From contig NZ_CP102251.1 in the NCBI RefSeq assembly GCF_025145285.1, forward strand, positions 3,720,001 through 3,784,000: a DNA stretch of 64,000 nucleotides. Reading direction: 5' to 3'. The DNA comes from Alistipes onderdonkii. Its GTDB lineage: Bacteria; Bacteroidota; Bacteroidia; Bacteroidales; Rikenellaceae. The stretch's first letter is position 1. Every line of letters begins with the position of its first letter. Below the pieces are notes generated by a model. That model saw only the letters and a program-made list of their open reading frames with translations. It was not told the origin of the DNA and did not search any database. Positions 26,619-36,061 of this stretch are shown here, in pieces. The position numbers and the translations under genes were made by a program.

Positions 26619-27728
26619 TTACATCCGCTTGCGGTAGGTCAGGGCCGCCAGCAGGCCGAACACGGACGCAGAAACGGCCAGCACGGCATAATCGCCCCAC
26701 AATTCGGCGAACGTCGTACCCTTGAGGTAGACGGCACGCATGATCCCCACGAAATAGCGGGGCGGAAGGAAGCGGGTGATCCACTGCGCCCAGCCGGGCA
26801 TCGACTCGACGGGGGTCACCAGGCCGCTCATCAGCACGAAGAGCATCACGAAGAAGAACATCACGAACATCGCCTGTTGCATGGTGTCGGAATTGTTGGC
26901 GATCACCACGCCGATGCCCGACATCGTAAGGATGAAGAGCGCGGCCGCCAGACAGATGGCGCCGAACGAACCCACGGGCACCAGCCTGTAGACGACCCAT
27001 GCCAGCAGCATGGCGAACGCGAGCAGCACGAGGCCGATCACCCAGTAAGGCACCAGTTTCGCCAGCGTAAAGGTAAAGCGGCCGACCGGGGTGACGTTGA
27101 TCTGTTCGATGGTGCCCTTCTCCTTTTCGCCCACGAGGTTCAGCGCAGGCAGGAACCCGCAGATCATGATCAGCAGCATGATCATCAGCGCGGGAATCAT
27201 GTAGAAACGGTATTCGAGCGTGGGGTTGTAGCGGTTCTGCACCGCGATCGGGTCGGGCCCTGCCGCCAGTCCTTTCTCCGCACGCAGTTCGGCGAGGGTC
27301 TGCATCACAGTCTGCACCATATACTGCGACCCGAGGCTCCCCTTGAGTGCGTTGACGCCGTTGGCCGAGATGCTGACCTTCCGGGGCGTCCCCGTGGCGA
27401 CCGAACGCTCGAAACCGTCGGGAATCTCGACGATCACGTCGATGCAGCCCTCTTCGAGCGCCCCGAGCGCCGAGGCGTAACTGTCCGCCACGTCGTACAG
27501 CGTATAGTAATCCGAAGCGCCGATCTTCTGCAATATCCGCCGCGAGGCCGCCGTGCGGTCGTGGTCGACCACCGCCACGCCCACATGGCGCACATCCTGC
27601 GTCGTGACCCACGGGATGACCAGCATCACCATCAGCGGGAACATGACGGCCATCTTCGGCAGGAACGGGTTGCGAAAGAACTGCCGGAACTCCTTATCGA
27701 GTAGAACGAGTAACGTACGCATCGTCAT
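26619..27728 (-). CDS. ABC-2 type exporter permease (second of pair)
   Basis: A 369-residue permease of the YhhJ/YbhR type: an N-terminal helix near FFRNPFLPKMAVMFPLMVML, a large periplasmic loop, then five membrane helices with VGEKEKGTIEQINVTPV, the conserved cytoplasmic loop of ABC-2 exporters. Its start overlaps the stop of the other permease by four bases. With the two ATPases, adaptor and TolC it makes a complete envelope-spanning exporter. Confidence 0.92.
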   Translation of the reverse strand: MTMRTLLVLLDKEFRQFFRNPFLPKMAVMFPLMVMLVIPWVTTQDVRHVGVAVVDHDRTAASRRILQKIGASDYYTLYDVADSYASALGALEEGCIDVIVEIPDGFERSVATGTPRKVSISANGVNALKGSLGSQYMVQTVMQTLAELRAEKGLAAGPDPIAVQNRYNPTLEYRFYMIPALMIMLLIMICGFLPALNLVGEKEKGTIEQINVTPVGRFTFTLAKLVPYWVIGLVLLAFAMLLAWVVYRLVPVGSFGAICLAAALFILTMSGIGVVIANNSDTMQQAMFVMFFFVMLFVLMSGLVTPVESMPGWAQWITRFLPPRYFVGIMRAVYLKGTTFAELWGDYAVLAVSASVFGLLAALTYRKRM

Positions 27729-28819
27729 TCGAGTTTATCGTTGAACTTTTTGAGCGCCACGCCGATCAGCACGGCCGTCATGCCCGCCAGGATGAAGAAT
27801 TCCCGCAGCACGGCCCTAAACGGCAGTCCCTCGATCATCAGCTTGCGCACGGCGTCGATATACCACCGTGCCGGGATGACGCACGACACCCATTGCAGGA
27901 CACCGGGCATATTCTCGATGGGGAAGACCATGCCCGAGAGCATGATGACCGGCAGCATGAGCAGCATCCCCGAAACGAGCATCGCCGTGACCTGGGTATC
28001 CGCCACCGTCGAAATGAACAGCCCGAGCGCCAGCGCCAGCAGCAGGTAGAGGAGCGACATGCCCACCAGCCCGGCGACCGAACCGGCCACCGGCATTCCG
28101 AGCACGAAGCGGGCCAGCAACAGGATCGTCACAAGGTTGAAGCACGAAAGCAGGAAATAGGGGATCATCTTGGCGAAGATGATCCGGATGGGCCGCACGG
28201 GCGACACCAGCAGCACCTCCATCGTCCCGGTCTCCTTCTCGCGGACGATCGACACGGAGGTCATCATGGCGCAGATCAGGATGAAGATGAGACCCATGAT
28301 CCCCGGAACGAAGTTATAGGCGCTCTTCATCTGCGGATTGTAGAGCAGGCGCGTCTCGGGCGTCGCGGCCCCGGACTGCTGCCCGGCGAGCAGGATGCTC
28401 TGCATGTAACCTGCCCCCGCCGAGGCCGTGTTGGGGTTCGAAGCGTCGAAAACCAGCTGGACGGCCTTTTCGCCCAGGGCCGCACGCCCCGCATCGGCCG
28501 TCAGCCGGTCGTAGTCGCCGGCAAAGGCCACGACGGCATCCGCCCGCCCCGCACGCAATACGCCGTCGGCTTCGGCCTGCGTAACATACCCCCTGAACGT
28601 AAAGTAAGGGTTGGCCGCGAGACGTTCCACCTGCTGCCGAACCGCCGCCGTCGGATGGGGAGCCACGACCGCAAAATCTATATTGTTTATCTCCACCGAT
28701 ATGGCGAAGCCGAACAGCAGCAACTGCATCACGGGGATACCCAGTACGATGAGCATCGTGCGGCGGTCGCGCAGGATGTGGAGCATCTCCTTTTTGACGA
28801 ATGACAAGAACCCTCCCAT
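27725..28819 (-). CDS. ABC-2 type exporter permease (first of pair)
   Basis: A 364-residue paralogue of the next permease with the same layout: helix near ILRDRRTMLIVLGIPVMQLLLFG, periplasmic loop, five-helix bundle, and the loop VREKETGTMEVLLVSPV. It forms the heterodimeric membrane part. Its first base overlaps the stop of the upstream ATPase gene. Confidence 0.92.
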   Translation of the reverse strand: MGGFLSFVKKEMLHILRDRRTMLIVLGIPVMQLLLFGFAISVEINNIDFAVVAPHPTAAVRQQVERLAANPYFTFRGYVTQAEADGVLRAGRADAVVAFAGDYDRLTADAGRAALGEKAVQLVFDASNPNTASAGAGYMQSILLAGQQSGAATPETRLLYNPQMKSAYNFVPGIMGLIFILICAMMTSVSIVREKETGTMEVLLVSPVRPIRIIFAKMIPYFLLSCFNLVTILLLARFVLGMPVAGSVAGLVGMSLLYLLLALALGLFISTVADTQVTAMLVSGMLLMLPVIMLSGMVFPIENMPGVLQWVSCVIPARWYIDAVRKLMIEGLPFRAVLREFFILAGMTAVLIGVALKKFNDKLE

Positions 28820-29559
28820 TATTCGCTGCGTTTTGCACCGCGGGCCAGGATGCGGAACACCTCGTCCATCGACCCGGCGGCAAATTGTCTTTTCAGGCAG
28901 GCGGGGGCGCCCAGGGCGCGGATCTGCCCGTCGACCATGATCGACACGCGCGAACAGTACTCCGCCTCGTCCATGTAGTGCGTCGTCACGAAGACCGTAG
29001 TCCCTCCGGCCGCGGCTTCGTAGATCAGCTCCCAGAACTGGCGCCTCGTCACGGGGTCGACCCCGCCCGTCGGCTCATCCAGGAAAATCACCTCGGGGCG
29101 GTGCAGCGCCGCCACCGAGAAGGCCAGCTTCTGCTTCCAGCCCAAGGGCAGCGAGCCGACCAGCGTACCGGTTTCCGAGCGGAAATCCAACCGGTCGAGC
29201 ACCTCGACCGCCCGGCGCAGTATCTGCATCCGCGTCAGCCCGTAAATCCCGCCGTAGAGGCGCATGTTCTCCAGCACCGTCAGGTCGTCGTACAGCGAGA
29301 AACGCTGGCTCATGTAGCCGATGCGGCGCTTGATCAGCTCGCCCTGGCGCATGACATCGTACCCGGCGACCGTGCCGCTGCCCGAGGTGGGGTAGCTCAG
29401 CCCGCAGAGCATACGCATGGCAGTGGTCTTGCCGGCGCCGTTGGCGCCCAGGAAACCGAAAATCTCGCCCCGCCCGACTTCGAACGTAATGCGGTCGACG
29501 GCGACGAAATCACCGAACCGCTTGCTCAGTCCGCTAACGGATATGATCGGGTCATTCAT
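28819..29559 (-). CDS. ABC exporter ATPase with degenerate signature motif
   Basis: A 246-residue ATPase: Walker A GANGAGKTTAMRM (about 36-48), Walker B VIFLDEPTGGVDP, switch His in FVTTHYMDE. The signature reads SLPLGWKQKL instead of LSGGQ-type, a variant known in the YbhF/CcmA-like exporter ATPases. It pairs with the upstream ATPase. The start overlaps the end of that gene. Confidence 0.93.
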   Translation of the reverse strand: MNDPIISVSGLSKRFGDFVAVDRITFEVGRGEIFGFLGANGAGKTTAMRMLCGLSYPTSGSGTVAGYDVMRQGELIKRRIGYMSQRFSLYDDLTVLENMRLYGGIYGLTRMQILRRAVEVLDRLDFRSETGTLVGSLPLGWKQKLAFSVAALHRPEVIFLDEPTGGVDPVTRRQFWELIYEAAAGGTTVFVTTHYMDEAEYCSRVSIMVDGQIRALGAPACLKRQFAAGSMDEVFRILARGAKRSE

Positions 29560-30469
29560 GGTGCATCAGTTTTATGAATACGTCTTCGATCCCGGCCTCG
29601 GCCGGCTGTATCTGCACATGCCCGAACCCCTCTGCCCCGAGCTCCCGGGCGAATCGACCGGAGTCGAACTCCCGCGTTGCGACCAGGTGGTGAACCTCGC
29701 CGAAAGGGTAGCACTCCCTGACGCCCGGCGCCCGCCGCGCCCGGACGAGCAGGCCGTACATGTCGTCGCCCGACAGGGCGTACAGCGGATCGCCGTAAGT
29801 CCCCACGATGCCCTGCGGCGTGTCGATGCCGAGCACACGCCCCTCGTTGCAGAGGGCTATGCGGTCGCAGCGGCGCGCCTCGTCCATATAAGGCGTCGAC
29901 ACGAGGATCGAAATACCCCGGCGCTTCAACTCGGAGAGCATATCCCAGAACTCGCTGCGCGACACGGCGTCGACACCCGTCGTCGGCTCGTCCAACAAGA
30001 GCACCGAAGGACGGTGGACGAGTGCGCAGCACAGGGCGAGTTTCTGTTTCATGCCGCCCGAAAGTTTCCCGGCGCGGCGCGTCCGGAACGGTTCGATCTG
30101 GCTGTATATGGGGGCTATCAGCTCGTAGTTGTCCCGGATTTCCACCCCGAACAACGCGGCGAAAAACGCGAGGTTCTCCCCGACCGACAGGTCGGGGTAG
30201 AGCGAGAAGCGTCCGGGCATGTAACCCACGCGTTCGCGGATGCGGCGGTAGTCGCGTACGGTGTCGAACCCGTCGACCGCGGCGAATCCTGCGTCGGGGA
30301 CGAGCAGCGTCGTAAGCAGCCGGAACAACGTGGTCTTGCCCGCGCCGTCGGGGCCGATCAGCCCGAACAACTCCCCGCGCCCGACCCGGAACGACACGCC
30401 GTCCAGCGCCGTCACCGTCCCGTAACGCTTCGTCAGCCCGCTGACCTCTATGGCATTCTCAGCAGCCAT
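29552..30469 (-). CDS. ABC exporter ATPase with canonical signature
   Basis: A 305-residue ATPase with Walker A GPDGAGKTTLFRL, signature KLSGGMKQKLALC, and Walker B VLLLDEPTTGVDA. After the ATPase core there is about 90 residues of extra domain (DDMYGLLVRARRAPGVRE), as in YhiH-type exporters. Where those use one fused protein, the two ATPase halves here are separate genes. Confidence 0.93.
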   Translation of the reverse strand: MAAENAIEVSGLTKRYGTVTALDGVSFRVGRGELFGLIGPDGAGKTTLFRLLTTLLVPDAGFAAVDGFDTVRDYRRIRERVGYMPGRFSLYPDLSVGENLAFFAALFGVEIRDNYELIAPIYSQIEPFRTRRAGKLSGGMKQKLALCCALVHRPSVLLLDEPTTGVDAVSRSEFWDMLSELKRRGISILVSTPYMDEARRCDRIALCNEGRVLGIDTPQGIVGTYGDPLYALSGDDMYGLLVRARRAPGVRECYPFGEVHHLVATREFDSGRFARELGAEGFGHVQIQPAEAGIEDVFIKLMHHE

Positions 30470-30481
30470 GGCAACCCGGAA

Positions 30482-31369
30482 TCATAATTTGACTTCGCCG
30501 TAAAGGCCGATTTTCAGTTGCCCGTCGTTCTCGACGGCGATCTTCACGGCATAGACCAGGCTGGCGCGCGAGGAACGCGTTTGGATGGTCTTGGGCGTAA
30601 ATTCGCTCTCCGAAGCAATCCACGTGATGCGGCCGGGATAGTCGACCTGCCGGTCGCCGCCGAAATCGGCCGTGACGGTCACCGCCTGTCCGAGCTCCAG
30701 TTCGGAGAGCTGATCCGACGTAAAATAGGCCCGCAGGTAGATCCTGTCCAGGTCGGCGACCTTCATCAGCGGCCGCCCCACGGAGGCCAGTTCCCCGGCC
30801 TCGCCGTACTTGGCCAGCACCGTACCCGAAATGGGCGACACGATCCGGCATTTTTCGAGCTGGTCTTCGACCTGCGCGATCTGCACCTCGATGGACGAAG
30901 AGTTCTCGTCGATCGAGGCGGCGTTGTTGCGCAGCGTCGAAAGCGTGGCATCCAACTGGCTGCCGAGCACCTTCAGCTGGGCGTCGATGTCGTCGAGCTG
31001 CTTGGTCGTGGCGGCACCGTCCTTCAGCAGATTTTCCACGCGGCGGCGTTCGGTCTGCTGCTTGGCGATCTGCTCGCGCAGCGAAGCCACCTGCTTCGCA
31101 ATGTCGGGGCGGTTCGAGCGGACGGACGCGGCACTGCGTTCGAGCTGCAATTTCCGCAGGTAGAGTTGTACGGAGTCGATCGCCCCGACCTGGCACCCGG
31201 CCGTGAGCAGGTCGCCCTCCTCGGCGTCGAAGCGCAGGATACGCCCGGCCGCCTCGGCCGAGACGACCACCTCAGTGGCCTCGAAAGTCCCCGTGGCGTC
31301 GAAATCGCCTTCATGTCCGCATGCCGCCGTCAGCACCAGGACGCCGGCGCAAATAAGAATTCGTTTCAT
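30482..31369 (-). CDS. HlyD-like membrane-fusion lipoprotein of the ABC exporter
   Basis: A 295-residue adaptor of the YhiI/EmrA type. Lipobox LTAAC (Cys17), lipoyl half (VVVSAEAAGRILRFDAEEGDLL), a long coiled hairpin (about 75-165, SLREQIAKQQTERRRVENLL), second lipoyl half (IVSPISGTVLAKYGEAGEL), beta-barrel. It links the ABC permeases to the TolC encoded just upstream. Confidence 0.92.
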   Translation of the reverse strand: MKRILICAGVLVLTAACGHEGDFDATGTFEATEVVVSAEAAGRILRFDAEEGDLLTAGCQVGAIDSVQLYLRKLQLERSAASVRSNRPDIAKQVASLREQIAKQQTERRRVENLLKDGAATTKQLDDIDAQLKVLGSQLDATLSTLRNNAASIDENSSSIEVQIAQVEDQLEKCRIVSPISGTVLAKYGEAGELASVGRPLMKVADLDRIYLRAYFTSDQLSELELGQAVTVTADFGGDRQVDYPGRITWIASESEFTPKTIQTRSSRASLVYAVKIAVENDGQLKIGLYGEVKL

Positions 31370-31372
31370 GGT

Positions 31373-32653
31373 TTATCGGTTTATCGTATGTTTCAATTCG
31401 CAGATGATTTTGGCCAGTTCGATCTCGCGCGCCGAACGTGCCGTGGCGGCCGTCGCCTCGTCGGTGATCTTGCGCAGCAGGTCGTTGGTGTCGATCACGC
31501 CATTGCGGAGCTTCGCCTCGGCGGCTTCGCGCACCGAACGGCGGAGCTGCACGATGCGGTCGTCATCGGCCAGCGCCTTGCGGAGGCGGACGATCTCACC
31601 GCTCTCCTCCGTAGTCTGCAAGCGAGTGTTGAACAAGAATATAGCACGCTGCACTTCGACCTGTTGTTGAGCCACACGGAGCTTCCTGACCGAATTGCCG
31701 CGCGTGTAGTAAGCACCGAAATTCCACGACATCTTCACGCCGACCATGGCGTTCCACGACCAGTCACTGCTCATCATGCCCTGCATGTAGTTCAGCCCCG
31801 GATACCCGTAGTATCCCTGCGCGAAAAGCCCGAAGCGGGGGCGGGTCGCCGATCTGACCTGCGCCTCCTGTGCCGCGAGCTTGTCGATCCGGGCGTCGAA
31901 CAACGCCAGTTCGGGACGCTCCGGCTCGAAGGAGGCGGGCTCCGCGACGTCGGGACACACGAGGGTCTCGCCGTCCAGCCTGCGGCCGATGAAAACCCCG
32001 AGCATACGCCGGTAACTGTCGCGCGTCGCCGCGACCTGCGTCCGCTGCTGGTTGACCGTGAGCAACTCGGCCTCCACGGCGTCGGCGTCGGTCTGCATGG
32101 CGACGCCGTTACGCTGCAACGCACGTACCTTGTCGAGGTTGCTGCGCAGCAGGCCGAGCGTATAGTCGGTCTGGAGGAGCTGTTCGTCGAGCAGCAGGAT
32201 GCCGAAATAGAGATCGTCGACACGCCCCTGCAACGTATGGAAGTCGACATCGGCCGAACGCCGCTGCTCGGCCGCTTCGGCCTCGGCGATCCGTTTGTCG
32301 GCCGAAGACTGCCCGCCGTCCCAGATCGTCTGTTCCATTTCCAGCTGCAACTTATACTGGTCTTTGTCCATCCCCGGGAAATCGACGCCCTGCCGGGCAA
32401 GCATGTCGGTCAGCGCATCGGGGAAATCGGGGACGGCCGTCTGCCACGTGGCCTGCGCCGACAATCCGAACCGGGGCAGGTAGGCGCGGCGGGCATTCGA
32501 CAAGGTATATTCGGCGGTCTGGCGGATCAGGTCGTACTGCCTGATCTCGGGATAGTGCTCGCGCGCCAACCTGCGGCATTCGTCGAGCGTAAGCTGCGCA
32601 CGGGCCTGGAAAACGGCCGTGAAGCAGCAGCACAGGATAAGGATTCGTTTCAT
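31373..32653 (-). CDS. TolC-family outer membrane channel of the ABC exporter
   Basis: A 426-residue outer-membrane channel with signal peptide to about residue 20 (VFQARA), then LTLDECRRLAREHYPEIRQYDL and a second repeat with VREAAEAKLRNGVIDTNDLLR. The adaptor gene begins three bases after its stop, so the two are read together. Confidence 0.92.
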   Translation of the reverse strand: MKRILILCCCFTAVFQARAQLTLDECRRLAREHYPEIRQYDLIRQTAEYTLSNARRAYLPRFGLSAQATWQTAVPDFPDALTDMLARQGVDFPGMDKDQYKLQLEMEQTIWDGGQSSADKRIAEAEAAEQRRSADVDFHTLQGRVDDLYFGILLLDEQLLQTDYTLGLLRSNLDKVRALQRNGVAMQTDADAVEAELLTVNQQRTQVAATRDSYRRMLGVFIGRRLDGETLVCPDVAEPASFEPERPELALFDARIDKLAAQEAQVRSATRPRFGLFAQGYYGYPGLNYMQGMMSSDWSWNAMVGVKMSWNFGAYYTRGNSVRKLRVAQQQVEVQRAIFLFNTRLQTTEESGEIVRLRKALADDDRIVQLRRSVREAAEAKLRNGVIDTNDLLRKITDEATAATARSAREIELAKIICELKHTINR

Positions 32654-32659
32654 GGTCGA

Positions 32660-33283
32660 TCAGTGTTTTCTGAGGCGCCGCATGATGATCTCGATATTCT
32701 CGCGTTTGCGCTGGGCGACGAAATCGGCCCTGTCCGCCACGACATCCTCGATAAGCGGCTGGATGATGGGGTAGGCGACGAACGGGAAGATGTTGAGCGA
32801 AAGGATATCCAGCATCAGGTGCCGCACGTCCACACGTTCGATTTCACCCCGGGCGGCCAGTCCGTCCATTTCGCGCTGGACGTTGCCTACCAGCATACCG
32901 ATGATCGGCTGTATCTTCTGCCGCATCATGTCGTAACGCTCGGGCTTCGACGAGACTTCATTGACGATGAAACGCGGCAGGTCGGGGTTGGCGGCGATAA
33001 AGTCGAAGTGGCGCGAAAGACCCTCCTGTATCCGCTCCAGGAAAGGCAGCGCGGGATCGCCGAAAGCCGCCAGCACCGATTCGCCCATCAGGCGCAGCTT
33101 TTCATCGAGGATACGCTCGAAGATATTTTCCTTCGTGCGGAAATAGTAATGCAGCATGGCGTGTGTCACCCCGGCCGCCGCCGCGATCGACGTGGTGCGG
33201 GCGCCGTCGAAACCTTTGGCCAGGAACTCCTGCTCGGCAGCCGCCAGAATCGCCTGCTCCTTGGTTTTTGTCGTTTCTGTCAT
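32660..33283 (-). CDS. TetR-family regulator of the ABC exporter operon
   Basis: A 207-residue regulator, first gene of the minus-strand exporter operon. HTH: ILAAAEQEFLAKGFDGARTTSIAAAAGVTHAMLHYYFRTKENIF. The C-terminal half is helical. A 14-base palindrome lies between its -7 box and start codon, which suggests it represses its own operon. Confidence 0.92.
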   Translation of the reverse strand: MTETTKTKEQAILAAAEQEFLAKGFDGARTTSIAAAAGVTHAMLHYYFRTKENIFERILDEKLRLMGESVLAAFGDPALPFLERIQEGLSRHFDFIAANPDLPRFIVNEVSSKPERYDMMRQKIQPIIGMLVGNVQREMDGLAARGEIERVDVRHLMLDILSLNIFPFVAYPIIQPLIEDVVADRADFVAQRKRENIEIIMRRLRKH

Positions 33284-33311
33284 GGTTCTGTTATTTATTA
33301 ATAATTCGATT

Positions 33312-33325
33312 TAACAATTTTGTTA
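33312..33325. promoter_or_regulatory. Palindrome TAACAA-TT-TTGTTA: candidate TetR operator
   Basis: Perfect 6-2-6 inverted repeat placed between the -7 box and the TetR start codon, where a repressor would block transcription. Confidence 0.5.
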
Positions 33326-33328
33326 GTG

Positions 33329-33336
33329 CAAATATA
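33329..33336 (-). promoter_or_regulatory. -7 box TATATTTG of the TetR-ABC exporter operon
   Basis: TATATTTG on the minus strand, 45 bases before the TetR ATG at 33283. Confidence 0.55.
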
Positions 33337-33437
33337 CGGACATAATCCGTATCTCCAACTATTTTTCCCGTTTTTTTCAACAACCCTCCCGGACAAGAAA
33401 AAAGCAGGCACCGAATACGTCCCACCGCAAAAAGCAC

Positions 33438-33445
33438 TATATTTG
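33438..33445 (+). promoter_or_regulatory. -7 box TATATTTG before the broken TPR-HTH gene
   Basis: TATATTTG, giving a leader of about 75 bases to the ATG at 33525. No clear -33 element. Confidence 0.45.
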
Positions 33446-33524
33446 CGCCTTGGAGCGGCACGGCGGCAGACCGGACAAAAGGGGCCAACGTACTTTACCA
33501 CCCGCCCGAAACAACTTCTAATCC

Positions 33525-35137
33525 ATGTATTGCGTCCGTTTTGCCATCCTGTTCCTCCTGTGCCTGCCGGCCACCGGCTGCCAGCCCATCCCCGAAGCCG
33601 TCCCGCACGCCGAGGCGATCGTCATGGAACACCCCGACAGTGCCGTGAGGTTGCTGCAGGGAATCCCCGCCCCCGCGAAAAACCTGTCTCGCCGCAACTA
33701 TGCCCGCTACGCACTTATCTCGACCCAGGCGCGGTGGCTCGCTGGCGAAAACATGATCGGCGACACGCTTTCCGACGTCGCACTCGCCTATTACAGCACC
33801 CACACGAAGGATTTTGCCCGCGTGCACAAGGCCTATTACTATGCAGCCAAGATCGCCAACCTCCGCCACCAACCCGAAATCGCCATGTCGCTGCTGCTGA
33901 ACAGCCGTCAGGCGCTGCCCGCGGCGGGGAGTGGCAAAGGCATTACGTAGTGGAAACGTGGCTGGGTGTCTTCTGCGGCGAGCAACGGCTCTTCGAGGAG
34001 AAGATCGGCCACGCCATGCGCGCCTATGCCTACGCCGACAGCCTCGACAAGGACGGCTGGCGCTGCATCTCGCTCGGCGACATCGCACATGCATACATGG
34101 GGCTCGGCAAATACGACAGCATGGAATACTATGCCCTGAAGGCGCTCCGCCTGGCCGAGGAGAAGGGGATCACCGAAAACACCTCCCAGAAATGGGCCAT
34201 GCTGATCGAAAACGCCCTCCGGCGCGGGGACTATGCCGCCGCCGAGGAGTACTGGGAACGGGGGTACGAATTCGCCCCCGAATGGGCCCGCTTTTCGTGG
34301 ATCAAGACCAAGGCCGAAATATATAACAAGCAGGGACGCTACGGCATGGCACTGCGCATGATCGACAGCTCGCGGCTGATGTGCGCAGACACGTCCGACC
34401 TCACCGCACGGGCGCTGTGGGCGTTCCACGCCTCGGAAGCCTACGAAGGGCTGGGGCAGGCGAAGAAAAGCCTCGAAGCGCTGAAATATTATTGCAGCCT
34501 CAGGGATTCGCTCGAAGACGACATACACAGCGCCGATGTGCTCCACATCCGCGAATTGTGGCAGTACGAGCACCTCAAAGCCCGGAACACCGCCCTCGAG
34601 GGGCAGAAACAACTCCGCGAACGCCTCGCATACCGGACGATACTGGCCTGCGGCGCGATCCTGCTGCTCGGGGCATGGCTGGGGATGCGCATATGGCACC
34701 GGACAAAACTGCGGGAGATCGTCCAGCAAAAGCGCCTCATGAAGCAGGCGAACGAGCTCGACGAAATGCGCCGCAAGGAAGAACAACTGCGCACGGCTTT
34801 CTTCCGCCAGCTCAACAGCCGCTTCATCGCGCAGGTGAAGCAGGCCGGGGAGTCGAAGAAATGCCGGATGTCGGATGAAGACTGGAAGACGATCTACACC
34901 CACGCCGACGCCGTGTTCGATAATTTCACGGTTCGGCTTCGCCAACGGTTCCCGTCCCTGAACGAGGAGGATATCCGCTATTGCTGCATGGTACGCATGC
35001 ATCTGTCACAGGCCGAGATCGCCGGCGTCGTCTGCCTGGAGAAGGACTCGGTAAAAAAACGACTGAAGCGCATCCGCACCGAAAAACTGGCCTCGGCAAA
35101 GGGCGCGACGCTGGAAGATGTCCTCTCCAAATTGTAA
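33525..35137 (+). pseudogene. TPR-HTH lipoprotein regulator, frameshifted in a G-run
   Basis: Same protein type as the gene at 6045. The first frame (33525-33950) gives the lipobox PATGC (Cys19) and TPR start (HPDSAVRLLQGI). The second frame, ending at 35137, continues with EWQRHYVVETWLGV, TPR repeats, a membrane helix (TILACGAILLLGAWLGM) and a LuxR-like HTH (MHLSQAEIAGVVCLEKDSVKKRLKRI). Adding one G to the GGGG at 33926-33929 joins the frames as A-A-G-E-W-Q. So a one-base deletion broke it, by mutation, reversible slippage or sequencing error. Confidence 0.75.
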
Positions 35138-35234
35138 AATGTCCCCCTCTTGTCCCGCCTCTCGAACATGAAACGAAAAGAGAACCAGCGGGTTGAAAAA
35201 TAATCCCCCCCCGCAATATACCCCTATATACCCA

Positions 35235-35264
35235 TTTGGAACAGGTGCCCTGCAATTAACTTTG
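35235..35264 (+). promoter_or_regulatory. Promoter before the small membrane protein gene
   Basis: TTTG (35235-35238), an 18-base spacer and TAACTTTG (35257-35264). The leader to the ATG at 35367 is about 98 bases, with no structure I can name. Confidence 0.6.
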
Positions 35265-35366
35265 CACCGAATACGACCGTCATGCCATGACTGCCGTAAA
35301 GGAGCGTCCTGCGCTTAGTCCGCCGGATAACGCGAACGGGCAACATTCATCCAAATTTACAATAAT

Positions 35367-35822
35367 ATGCAGAAATTCAACTACACCCCGACCAACCCCT
35401 TCAGCGGGTCGCTCTCATCGCTGGCCATCGGCGCCGGCATGGTCATCGTACCCTTGGTATATCCTTTCGGCATCCGCATCGGCCGCATGCCCATCCTGGG
35501 CGCCACCGCCACGACGGTCATCTTCGTAGTCGGCGGGCTCGCCCTGCTGGCATTCACCGCACGCGAGATCATGCAGGCGCGCAGGCTCATCGCCCAGGGC
35601 GGTGAAATCACCGTCGACGGCGAGCGGGTCACGATCCCCGTGGTGAAAAAAGGCGCCGTAACCAACGAGTCGTTCAGGCTCCCGGACGTCGAGTACACCA
35701 AATTCGACGCGGAGGAGAACGAGTTCACCATTTCGCTGCCGGCCGACCACTACGTCATCCGCGGTGCATTCTTCGAAAACTCCGATGCCTTCGACACATT
35801 CAAGTCCATCTTCAGCAAATAG
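35367..35822 (+). CDS. Membrane protein of unknown function, 151 aa
   Basis: Two membrane helices at about residues 16-34 (LSSLAIGAGMVIVPLVYPF) and 45-64 (ATATTVIFVVGGLALLAFTA), then a cytoplasmic, beta-rich tail (ITVDGERVTIPVVKKG). No enzyme motif. The layout resembles small PH-like membrane proteins, but I cannot assign a family. It has its own promoter and stands alone. Confidence 0.6.
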   Translation: MQKFNYTPTNPFSGSLSSLAIGAGMVIVPLVYPFGIRIGRMPILGATATTVIFVVGGLALLAFTAREIMQARRLIAQGGEITVDGERVTIPVVKKGAVTNESFRLPDVEYTKFDAEENEFTISLPADHYVIRGAFFENSDAFDTFKSIFSK

Positions 35823-36061
35823 GGGATACTTCATTAGAGGACAAGGCTTTGCAATGCATGGGATTTCGAAAAGGAAGCCCATCCTTCCGATAAACCATCC
35901 CGGAGACGGGTCGCGCCAACCCGCGTATGGGCATACTGCATCCGGAGGTTCGAAGGGCACTGCATCCGCATGGGGATGCCCTCCGCCGTCCCGCAATGCA
36001 CCCCTGTTCCGGGTTTTCACCGTGTAAAACTTTATTAATTAACTTTATAACCGGAAAGACA

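Noticed and set aside
30518..33301. 927-codon plus-strand frame
   Set aside because: Runs opposite the adaptor, TolC and TetR genes, all of which have clear motifs; composition is that of an antisense frame.
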